From assembly GCA_015179125.1 (NCBI GenBank), contig WHVA01000501.1, forward strand, positions 1-64,000: a DNA stretch of 64,000 bases, written 5' to 3'. Under the pieces are notes generated by a model. The model saw only the letters and a program-made list of their open reading frames with translations. It was not told the DNA's origin and searched no databases. The stretch's first letter is position 1, and the number at the start of each line of letters is the position of its first letter. Positions 55,001-64,000 of the stretch are shown piece after piece. The DNA is from Gautieria morchelliformis (lineage: Eukaryota > Basidiomycota > Agaricomycetes > Gomphales > Gomphaceae). Position numbers and translations under genes: made by a program.

Positions 55001-56852
55001 GGTTGGTGGATGGCATACAATATGCTACTTACAAGGAGGCCTGTCGTGCAAGGGGACTTCTGGATGATGATCAGGAGTTGAGGTTGTGTCTCCAGGAAGC
55101 CAGTGGCATGAAAACAGGTGCTCAGCTCAGACATCTCTTTGCCACCATCCTTGGCCATTGCAATCCATCGGGCCCCGGCAGATTATGGGATGGCTTCAGG
55201 GAGCACATATGTGATGATCTCAGACATCAGCTCCAATCAGACATGGTATGCAGAATCCACAGGACGATCAGGTTTATGATTTTGGCCTCTTTCTCTTGGA
55301 AAAAATCCTCCAGCAGGGTGGAATGTCCTTGAGAAGCTTTGATGATATGCCTCGGGTGGCAGGCGAGTGGGAGGCCCTCATTGGAAACAGGTTCATAGCT
55401 GAGCAGAGGGACTATGACCCTGTTGCAGAGAGGGACATAGCTGATGAGGAGGTTCCCAGGCTGAATGAGGGGCAAAGGTCTGCGCATGATCAGATATTAC
55501 GGTCGGCACTGACCAGAGATGCTCATGGGAAACCTGATGGACAAATGTTTTTTGTCACTGGCTCAGGTGGTGCTGGGAAATCATTCACATGGAACACTCT
55601 AATCCACTCCTGTAGAGCGGAGAGCCTCATTGTGATTGCAGTAGCCTCATCTGCAATGGCTGCCCTTATCCTCACTAAGGGTACAACCTCTCATAGCATG
55701 CTTGGAATTCCCATTCCTGTCCATGAGCGCTCTTTCTCCTCCATCAAAAAGAACTCTGACAAGGCTGACATGCTGAGACAGGCCAGTCTCCTCATCTGGG
55801 ATGAGGCTGCAATGCAGCATCGCCATGCCATAGAGGCCATTGACAGGACACTGAGGGATTTCCTTGACCAGCCTGACAGACCCTTTGGTGGCATCACAGT
55901 CGCCTTTGGAGGTGGCTTTCAGCAGACTCTCCCAATTGTCCCTAAAGGCTCCAAGGAGGATATTGTGGGAGCTACCCTTCAGAAGTCATATCTGTGGCCA
56001 AAGATCAGGGTCCTCCATCTGACAGAGAACATGCGGGTGAGAAATGACCCTGACAGAGCCAGGTTTGCAGAATGGCTGCAGAATGTGGGCCAGGGAAAGG
56101 ATCTCCCACTAGATCATACGTTCTCACTCCCTCCTCACATGGTTTGTGGCCCTGGAATTGAAGATCTGATCCAGGAAATATACCCTGGCATTGGCAATCA
56201 AGTCCCTGCCCAGGACAATTACTTTCTGGAGCATGCCATCCTCTGTGCCAGAAACACTGAGGTCAATGAGATCAATTCCATGGTGTTTAGGGAGTTTCCA
56301 GGTGATGCTCAGGTCTTGCACTGCACAAATTCCATTGAAGAATCAGACGATATAGATCGGTATCCTGTGGAGTATCTGAATTCCATAGAGATGGGCTGTC
56401 TTCCTCCTGCTCGCTTGGAAGTCAAGCCTGGAGTGCCTCTGATGCTGTTGCGCAATTTGGATCAGAAGCAAGGACTATGCAATGGGACAAGGTTGCGGTT
56501 GGTGAGGATAAGCATTAGAGTGTTGGAGGTCAGGATCATCTCAGGTCCATGTGCAGGAAATATTGCTTTCATCCCCAGGATCATCATTAAGCCATCAGAG
56601 GGAGAGTTGCCATTTGTGCTGCAAAGGAGGCAGTTTCCAGTGCGTTTGGCATTTGCAATGACCATCAACAAGTCTCAGGGACAGTCTTTGGGTACGGTTG
56701 GGCTGGACCTGAGATATCCAGTGTTTGGACATGGTCAGTTGTATGTTGGTGTATCAAGAGGGACCAATTGGAACAGAGTGAAGGTCTTGCTTGAGGAGGG
56801 TTTGGACACAACCAACATAGTATATAAAGATGTATTACTTAGAGCTCCTTGA
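52030..56852 (+). pseudogene. Helitron Rep-helicase pseudogene (H1 family)
   Basis: This is a close copy of the H1 protein starting MPTFLRDPSTP, with only two Pro-rich decapeptides instead of ten. It is disrupted by a 26-bp deletion between 53665 and 53666 (in the IVDSWAAAEQ region), a G7 to G6 loss at 53821-53826 and loss of one A near 55235 (CCAAATC to CCAATC). The HUH, twin-tyrosine, Walker and final helicase motifs remain readable. One change, GGGFQQTLP for GGDFQQTLP near 55913, alters a helicase motif residue. Confidence 0.88.
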
Positions 56853-57049
56853 TTTTTTAATATCCACTTCTCTTGATATGGTTTATGTGTTTGACTTCAT
56901 TTTACTTGATGCAAATTGATTACTTTGGTTTTCCCCAATGCACTTGACCTTACTGATATGTTAGACTTACTGATGCATTTGACCTTACCGAGGCGCTTGA
57001 CCTACACCCCCGCGCGAAGTGCGGGTACCCACCTAATTATTCCTAAAAA

Positions 57050-58404
57050 TGTTGAGCGGGGTGCCGCTCGCTATCACAAAGCAATCCCGTTTGGGATTGC
57101 GAGTGCGTTGCTCATGCTCGATGTGCTTGAATACGCCGATCATCTCACGTGTGCGCAGGAACTGCAGCATGGCCTTTGCACATGCTAGGAGCTTGACGAA
57201 GCATGTGTCCTTGAGCGGTCAGACGTCGTACCATTGGTATGCCATTGCTGTGCCTTTCCTACAGTCGTGGTAGGAAGCCCATCTCGGAGATTGGCAGGTC
57301 TCCGAGTGGTATGATCACTCCCTCCCCCGGGTAGGGAGGGTGAACTGTCCCCGCCAGTGGCGGCAGGTCCAAGTGAGGCCCGATGTACTGGGCCTCAACC
57401 AACGCTACCTGCCATTGTAGGGCCGGGTCATTGATTGTGTGCGATGGTGACGCTGCCAGGTATGCGCTGATCATGCTTTCCCTCGCAATGGCAAGGCCAT
57501 TGTGCGTGTTGGGGGTGCCATGCAATTTCTTGCACTTCTTTTTTGGCTGTTCAGCCAGATGCTAAGCTCTGTCTGGGTCGTACATCTTCCAGACCGAGGA
57601 GTCAGACTCCCATCCATCCGGGATGCTGTACGCCATGTCGGACGGTGCGCTCCACCCCTCTGTTGACGCTGGGGTGGGAGCCAATATTCGGGAAGCCATG
57701 CCTGAGGCTGCATGTGCTGGCAAGGGTGCCGTCGAGCGAGGTGATGAGGGGCCAGCCACTGGGTCTGTGGCCAGGTCATGGCGCGGCCTTTTTGAGGCTG
57801 CATGTGTGAGCTGGAGCACCTTCAGCTGCTCCTCGAGCTCTTTTACTTTGGCGCGCTCGACTTCGAGCGCGTCGTCGCGGTCTTCGACCACGTGTTCTAA
57901 GTCCTTGACCTCTTTTTTGAGGTGATGAATGTCCCACAGGGGCTCCACTCGCGCGTCACGCGCGATGCCCCTCGGGAGCCATCCCCAGGCCGCATCGACG
58001 GCGTCGCCGATGTCTTCATCATTCAGCTTCACCTTGTGGGTGCCTGTCACGGCCCATAAGTGTGCGGCTTACGCCAGGCAGGTATCGCAGTCGTCTGGGT
58101 GGACGATTGCCAGAGTGTCTTCCCATCCTACAATCATCCACTTTTCCTGATCCACTGGAGCTGGTAGGATGTCAGTGGCCCCTTGTCTCAGGGCCGCTGA
58201 GTGTGTCTCAGACGTTGATGGATCAATGTCCATCCCATCTTCCGATGGCATCATCTTCGTGGGGAGATGATGGTGGTGGTGGTTGCTTCCAAGAGGCAAT
58301 GCATCTTGGAAAGTTCCAGGGTGAAAATTTAACCATGCCGAGGCCGGTGCGTCATGTGGTGTGCACGTGACAGATGCGTCTAGCGGTGCTTGGGGAGGTC
58401 GCAT
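57050..58404 (-). pseudogene. Unrecognised coiled-coil gene family, copy 1 (broken, truncated)
   Basis: One frame reads from an ATG at 58404 (MRPPQAPLDASV...) through a short Cys pair (DDCDTCLA) to TAA. It continues in the same frame into an acidic region, a coiled coil (HHLKKEVKDLEHVVEDRDDA...), a Pro/Ser linker, YDPDRA, a TAG, a basic patch PKKKCKK and a conserved block SPSHTINDPALQWQVALVEA. A 1-base loss near 57258 and the array edge at 57036 end it. I do not know the function. The same family recurs at 62376-64000. It could be a transposon-associated gene or a degraded host gene family with a DNA-binding N-terminus. Confidence 0.6.
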
Positions 58405-60990
58405 GGTTTTCCCACCCCCCGGAGCTCTAGATAGCTATCTAGAGCTTCAAGATCCTTGCACGACGATATGGGCTCCTAGGGTCCAGTGGACTTGGAACTC
58501 CAGGTCCATCGAGCTTTTCCATCAATGTGCGATAATTTTGTCGACGAGCCACTCCTCATCGTCATTTTCTCCAAAGTCATAGAATGACTTGGCCTCACGA
58601 CGAGGGAACAATTCGTCGTTGTTAGCCTCATATCGTCATAGGAGGCTTGAATGGAAGACCGGTGATATACGATGGCTTTTCAGCTCGTCGGGGAGTTCAA
58701 GGGTCACCGTTGACATGTCATTGTGCGCTTCAATGATGTGGTATGGTCCAATGTACCGCGGGACGGGTTTTCTGGCTCTTCCTTTCAGCAGAGTTAGGTT
58801 TTGGGTTGAGAGGTAGACACGGTCATTGGCCACGTACCTGTCGCTCGCCATACGTTTCTTGTTCGCATGAAAGATTTGCATCACTCGATGCTCAATGATT
58901 GCATCATGTGCCACCATCAGGTTCCATCTGGCCTGATGTGCGAACTGGGCTACCCCTTTAAACGGGGTGTCCATGGCTATGGGGAGGTCTATCTGCAGCA
59001 TACACTAGAGGCATATAAATATTTTCTGGTCTGAAAAACTGTTCAAAAATCTGTAAAGATATTCCAAATTTTTGTAGTGTTTTTAATGTAAAAAAAAATT
59101 AACAAAATTTTGTGTTTTTGTTAGAATTTGTCAAGCAAGAAAATTGTAAAAAAAGTTTAAAGTTTTTGCAGGGTTTTTTATGTCTTTTTATAAGTTTCTT
59201 TGTGAAAACACAAAAAAACCCTGAAAAAACCCTGAAAAAAACTTTGAATTCTTTTACAATTTTCTTGCTCAACAAATTCTAATCAAAACACAAAATTTTA
59301 TAATAGTTTTTTTTAGATAAAAAACACTAAAAATATTTGGAAAATCTTTACAGTTTTTTCAACAGTTTTTCAGACAAGAAAAGTTTTATATGCCTGCAGT
59401 GATATAGCCATGGTTCAGCTCAAAGGGTGCAAACCCTGTGGTTGCACTGACGTTGCTGTTGAGGGCAACCTCAACCATGGGCCATTTCAATGCCCAATCC
59501 TTCTGGTCGTCCCTGACTACCGCACACAATATCTGACCGATCAAGCAGTTTGTGTGCTCGGTCGCTCCATCCATTTGGGGATGGAAGGCAGTCGACATGA
59601 GGAGCTTAGTCCCCATGAGTCGCTGTAGTTCACGCCAGAAGATAGACGTGAACTTCGAGCCTCTATCCAAGATGATGGAGTCTGGGACTCCATGGAGCCA
59701 GACAATTTCTTTTAGAAACAGCCAGGCTACTCCCTTGGCTGACATGCTCGTCGTTGTTGGAACGAGGTGGACATGCGACGTTAGTCGATCAATGACTACC
59801 ATCAGGTAGTCACAGTCATTTGGTTTGGGCAGGGGCCCCATGAAGTCAATGCCGATCGACTGCCACGGCCTATCCGGAATGGGTAGGCTGTGTCGTAAAC
59901 CCTTGGGCCATTGTGGCCTGGTGTTTGTCATCTGGCACTTCATGCACGATGTGCAGAATGACTCAATGTCTGGGCTCATGCCTGGCCACCAGTATGACCT
60001 TCGAACGTAGTTCGATGTCTTCAAATGGCCGTAGTGACCGACTATCTGGTGTGCTCGATTGATGATGATTTTTATCAGCCTCCTTCCCCCCTGAAGAACA
60101 GATCAGGGACGGCGATGACATCTCTTTTGAGCTGATTATTTGTCCAGATCAGCCCGTCCCAGATACCGAAGCTCAGGTGCGCGTCCGGGTGCTCCATAAT
60201 CTCAGCGAACATGGGGTCCTTATGGTACGCGTCTCGCAAGACCTTGGACAGGTCTATGCCCTGTTCGACAGTCCAGTGCAGAGGTGTGCCGTCATTGCCC
60301 ACAGTGATGACTCAGACATCATCGCTGTTGTTGTCACATCATGCGGCGCCATTCGTGGGCTTTTGTGAGCCCTTGTTTAATGCGGTGGATTCCAATATCC
60401 ACGCCTCTGTCTTCTCTGAAAGGCGGTTAGACCATCTTGTCGCTGCTGTTCACAGCTCAATATACCGGTTGGTAGGCAGTAACTCAGCTTCTGGGTCTAA
60501 GCACGCGCCTGCATTTATGAAGACGTGGTCTGGGTGACTGTCGTCACTCGTATCACTCTCGTAGTAGTGCGACAGGCAGTCTGCTACCTTGTTCTCTACA
60601 CCGTCAATGTGAATGGTGTTGAAGTTGAAGCGGGATAGAAACTCCCACCATCTGACCTGGCGGTCAGATAGGCTCTTCTGGGTCTCAAAGTATTTGAGCC
60701 CTTTGTGATCTGTGATGAGGGTGAACCTTCATCCCAGCAGCTTATCCTCCCATTTCATGAGAGCCTCGAGCACCACGATTGACTCATGCTCATGAGTCCT
60801 GTCGTATTTCTGAGCAACACTGAACTTCTTTGACAAGAAGCCGGCTGGCCGACAGGTTTTCCAGTCAGGGCCTTGGCCATAGACCGCACCGACACCGGCT
60901 TTTGACCTGTCAGTGAGCACCCAGATTGGCTCTGGGCACTGTGCGTCGATTGGATGCAGCATTGGGGCCTTGCAGGCCAACACCTTCATG
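58380..60990 (-). pseudogene. Ty3/gypsy chromovirus pol remnant (RNase H, integrase, chromodomain)
   Basis: Reading leftwards there is first RNase H (VLTDRSKAGVGAVYGQG, 60989 down; then TDHKGLKYFETQ). The integrase follows, with an H-x-H and CxxC zinc knuckle (HQIVGHYGH...CTSCMKC) and the core with its D, D and E (GIDFMGPLP, LDRGSKF, GATEHTN). The GPY-type C-terminal domain (RKPVPRYIGPYHIIEAH) and a decayed chromodomain (LEFQVHWTLG...DLEALDSYLELRG) end near 58380. The RT half is absent. Frameshifts and CGA-to-TGA stops (60729-60731, 58636-58638, 58522-58524) make it dead. A foldback element interrupts it at 59003-59401. Gypsy elements of Agaricomycetes have this wording and order. Confidence 0.9.
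59003..59401. mobile_element. 399-bp foldback MITE, CACTA-like
   Basis: Nearly the whole element is one imperfect inverted repeat. The ends are CACTAGAGGCATATAAA and, on the other strand, CACTGCAGGCATATAAA, flanked by ATA on both sides (59000-59002 and 59402-59404). A CACT start and a 3-bp duplication fit the CACTA/EnSpm superfamily. Removing the element with one ATA restores an open integrase frame (NHGYMLQIDLPIAMDTP). It is AT-rich and non-coding. Confidence 0.82.
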
Positions 60991-60994
60991 CTTT

Positions 60995-62130
60995 ACATCG
61001 ACTTCACCTACGGCATCTTTGCCTCCACCTTCAACCTCACCTCAGAACTCGCCTCCGAAGTTGCAAGCACCGCTCGTTTCCCTAATCAATGCGCCCGCTT
61101 TTATGCGCGCATCCAGGTTAGAAGGATGCGAAGTGTTTCAGCTCAATCTGGCTTCACCTGAGCTCCTCACTCGAGGAGCAACATCGGGAGAAAACTCTCC
61201 CGAGCTTTCTGAGAACATTAAGAAACATGTTCCCAAAGTATATCACGAATTTTCAGATGTGTTCAGCAAAGCATGCGGTGACACTCTAGCTCCTCACTGA
61301 CCCCACAATATCAAGATCAACCTTGAAGAAGGGACCTTGCCACCTATCGGTCCCGTCTACTCCCTTTCTGCTTCCGAACTCAAAGCACTTTGTGAGTTCA
61401 TCGACGAGCATCTGAACATCGGTTTCATCCGACCTTCACACTTGCCTCATGGTGCACTGGTATTGTTTGTTCGCAAAAAAGATGGCTCACTTCAGTTGTG
61501 TGTCGACTTCCGAGGTTTAAACAAGATTTCGAAAAAAGATCAGTATCCATTGCCATTGATTGCTGACTTACTTGATGCTCCAAGGAATGCTCGCATCTAT
61601 ATGAAGATTGACCTTCGTCACACTTACCACCTCGTACGGGTGGCCAAGGGTGACAAATGGAAAACCACCTTCAGGACTCGCTATGGGTCCTTTGAATGGT
61701 TGGTTATGCCATTGGTCTCACTAACGGCCCTACTGCTTTCCAGAGATTCATGAACAAGATCTTCGCCGACCTTTTGGATGTTTGTGTGGTATACTTGGAT
61801 GACATGCTAATCTATTCCAGTGACCCCTCCAAACATGTTGAACATGTCAAGGAAGTCCTGCGATGACTACGACTCAACAACCTCTTTGCCAAAGAAGACA
61901 AGTGCGAGTTTCATCGCAATTCGGTTGAATTCCTCGGCTACTTACTCTCTCCCGAGGGCCTCACTATAGTGGATGACAAGGTAAAGGTCATTCAAGACTG
62001 GCCTGAACCTCGCAAAGTTTGCGACATCCAGTCCTTCCTCGGTTTTGCCAATTTCTACTGACATTTCATTCACAACTACTCTGACATCACCATTCCCTTA
62101 ACCTGACTTACCTGCAAGGGTACTGTAAAG
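60995..62130 (+). pseudogene. Ty3/gypsy reverse transcriptase remnant, opposite orientation
   Basis: It begins in the region before RT (PAFMRASRLEGCEVFQLNLA) and continues EFSDVFSKACGDTLAPH, then the RT fingers ([20 protein letters not shown]), [20 protein letters not shown] and the catalytic YLDD (61792-61803) in [11 protein letters not shown]. It stops after FLGFANFY and HNYSDITIPLT near 62120. Defects are a lost T near 61710 (CCATTTGG to CCATTGG) and TGA stops at 61298, 61864, 62059 and 62104, each where gypsy proteins have Arg (CGA). It is a different copy from the minus-strand remnant. The two halves face away from each other at about 60990. Confidence 0.88.
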
Positions 62131-62375
62131 ACATCTGTCTATCTTAGGCCTTGAGTCACAAAAGCATGACAGAACTTGACCAATGTGTGGTATTCTGATG
62201 CTATGTAGTGACAGTGTAAGGGTCCGATGTGATGGGAACCGCTGACCGGTTCCCACGCATAAACTATACAGTGGGTCCCTAAGGGGCCCACTGGGATTAT
62301 GTAATAACTAGTATACAGGTATGATATCTAGGTTATTTACACCCTCACCCTCTATAGACAACTATAGGGGACCAA
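62131..62375. other. Short spacer
   Basis: I see no gene. A TGTAAGGGTCCGATGTGATG word at 62216 resembles an LTR start, but no matching end or target duplication is visible. Confidence 0.4.
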
Positions 62376-64000
62376 CTACGACTCATAGAGGTCATCCATG
62401 ATGGAGTCCTCTAATGTTTCCGATACGATGACGATGTCATCGTACAGGGCCGGTGGAGCATGTGACTCCTCCGGAGGCACCTCCGCATCCACGGGGGTGG
62501 TTGGGTGAGGCGGTTCTCCCTCACCAATAGCGGTGGTTTCCGCTTGGGTGATGGGGCCTGCATCTTCGTGGAGCATATCCTCAATGGCCGGATCCTCAGC
62601 CTGGGGAGGGGGCTGGAAGCATGCCAGCTCCTGATTGAGCTGCGCGTGGGTGAGAGGTTGCGGCACCGCGGCCCTCATGTGGCTGGTCTTGAGGACCTTT
62701 TGTTGGCCCTCCTGAGCGGTGGCACTAAATGCCGTGCCGGTGAGACTGTGTTGAACGTAGTGTTCAATACGCGTTGCTCGCTCGCGAGTGACCCCAGCAT
62801 AGCGGGCCAGCCATCGTGCGATCTCAGCGAGCAGGATGTTGGGGCCAGCTCGGCCCCTCACGGGGTATGGGCCCATGATGGAGAGCCGCAGGCTGGTACT
62901 CTGCGGTGTCAGGCATTCCCTGGCATTGATGAAGCTCGACCATTGGTCGGTCGAGCTGAACAAGTCGAGAAGTCTCGACTTGAGAGGTGATGTGACCCCT
63001 TTAACACGGGGCGCAAGGGCCTTCAACCACATCCAGATGCCCATATCATCTAGGTTGAAGGTTCCATCCACGTTATCACGGATGGCAGATGGGATTCCTT
63101 CGGGGTTGTGTATCCAACCCCTTAGGATGGCGGTGATGTCGTGCGGGGTACCGCTCGCTATCACGAGACAATCCCTTTTGGGATTGCGAGCATGTTGTTC
63201 ACGCTCGATGCATTTGAACATGCCGATCATCTCGCGTGTGCGCGTGAGTTGCGGCATTTCTTTTGCCCATGCTATAAGCTCGACGAAGCAGGGGTCGTCG
63301 AGCGGGCAGACGTCGTACCATTGAGTACGACGCTGCTGGGCCTTTCCTACTGGTCGTGGTAGGAGGCCTGTCTCGGAGATCAGTGGGTCTCCGAGTGGTA
63401 TGGTCATCCCCTCCCCTGGGTAGGGAGGGTGAACTGTCCCTGCCGGTGGTGGCAGGACCACATGAGGCCTGATGTACTGGGCCTTGACCAATGCTACCTG
63501 CCATTGTAGGCCAGGGTCATTGATCGTGTGCGACGGTGATGCCACCAGGTATGCGCCGATTGTGCTTTCCCTCGCAATGGCTACCCCATTGACGGTGTTG
63601 GGGGTGCTGCGCAATTTCTTGCGCTTCTTTTTCGGCTGCTCTTGCCAGCCACTGTGCCCTCTCCGGGTCGTACGTCTTCCAGATGGAGGAGTCGGACTCC
63701 CATCCCTCTGGGACGCCATACGCAGCATCGGAAGGTGCACTCTGCCCCTCTGTCGTCGTCATCATCGTCGGGGTCGGCACTGATAATCGGGATGCTAGCC
63801 CCAATGTTGCGCGTGCCGGCAAGGGTGCCGTCGCATGAGGTAATGATGGCCCGGCCACTGGGTCCGTGGCCAGGTCATGGCGCAGCCTTTTTGAGGCTGC
63901 ATGTGCGAACGTGAGCTGGAGCTGGGCTGTGCTCAGCTGCTGCTCAAGTTCTTTTATTTTGGCGCGCTCGGCTTTGAGCGCATCGTCACGGTCTTCGACC
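62376..64000 (-). pseudogene. Unrecognised coiled-coil gene family, copy 2 (frameshifted, runs off the window)
   Basis: The longest frame (63740-62376, 454 codons) reads through a basic patch QPKKKRKK, TINDPGLQWQVALVKAQYI, YDVCPLDDPCFVELIAWAKEM, FNLDDMGIWMWLKALAPRV and an acidic C-terminus ending MDDLYES. Upstream, in another frame (to 63517), lies the Pro/Ser linker and WESDSSIWKTYDPERAQW, preceded by Ala/Glu coiled-coil sequence that leaves the window. A 1-base insertion near 63650 separates them, judged against copy 1, which keeps one frame there. The family is not known to me. The C-terminal half looks helical and there are no catalytic signatures. The basic patch may be a nuclear signal. 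Confidence 0.55.

Larger units (their letters stand above)
51136..57036 (+). mobile_element. Helitron H13, type I, RepHel broken
   Basis: The 5' TCTAAGAGTTAAACGCAC is at 51136. The 3' end is TACCCACCTAA at 57036 (CTAA also fits CTRR) followed by T. One C of the hairpin arm is mutated (GCGCGAAGTGCGGG). It is the inverted counterpart of H1, with the same leader duplication and TATATAG box. Confidence 0.9.

Noticed and set aside
1169-57036. Array explained as a simple inverted duplication or palindromic assembly artefact
   Set aside because: The arms differ in element order, number, LTR content and lesions, so one is not a folded copy of the other. Local mis-joins remain possible.
62216-62375. 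Start of an LTR at TGTAAGGGTCC
   Set aside because: No matching CA end, target duplication or second copy is visible in the window.

Overview
This looks like a fungal chromosome segment packed with transposons. The most likely host is a mushroom-forming basidiomycete (Agaricomycetes). That inference rests on two things: the Ty3/gypsy chromovirus pol fragments at the right end, whose RT, RNase H, integrase and chromodomain wording is typical of that group, and the fungal type of the Rep-Pif1 Helitron proteins. I recognise no ordinary host gene, rRNA or tRNA.

From 1169 to 57036 the sequence is an unbroken series of 13 Helitrons (rolling-circle transposons), called H1 to H13 here from left to right. 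Every boundary is a Helitron 3' end (a 17-nt hairpin, about 8 nt, then CTAG or CTAA) followed directly by the next element's 5' end, with no spacer or at most 2 bp. H1-H7 (1169-32342) lie on the minus strand and H8-H13 (32343-57036) on the plus strand. All point outward from a head-to-head 5'/5' junction at 32342/32343. Two lineages can be told apart by matched ends. Type I has 5' TCTAAGAGTTAAACGC and 3' TACCCACCTAG (H1, H4, H5, H6, H10, H11, H13). Type II has 5' TTCCTATAGGTGAAAGC-like and 3' TATCCACCTAG (H2, H3, H7, H9, H12, and probably H8).

Five elements carry the Rep-helicase gene. H1 is intact (1696 aa). H6 is nearly intact (1666 aa, altered last residues). H7, H11 and H13 are broken by frameshifts, a nonsense codon, a deletion or a solo LTR. 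The other elements carry no transposase. They keep a promoter-like 5' region (CACGTG palindrome and TATA box) and a repetitive leader, and hold a 21-bp-type minisatellite (H2, H3, H8, H9, H12) or a 17-bp minisatellite plus a captured gene fragment (H4, H5, H10). H2, H3 and H12 are composites with a second, internal Helitron 3' end and part of a solo LTR. H8 ran past a damaged terminator and ends in the tail of a different Helitron. Four solo-LTR families with 5-bp target duplications are nested in the array, and the leaders of H6, H7, H8 and H11 contain tandem mini-exon/intron cassettes.

The likely working relationship is that H1 (perhaps H6) supplies Rep-helicase protein, and the other elements are cis substrates sharing its 3' hairpin, subterminal repeats and 5' end.

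The right flank (57037-64000) holds decayed material: two copies of an unrecognised coiled-coil gene family, a minus-strand gypsy RNase H-integrase-chromodomain remnant split by a 399-bp CACTA-like foldback element, and an opposing plus-strand gypsy RT remnant. These gypsy pieces have repeated CGA-to-TGA stops, unlike the much fresher Helitrons. The left flank (1-1168) shows nothing I recognise.
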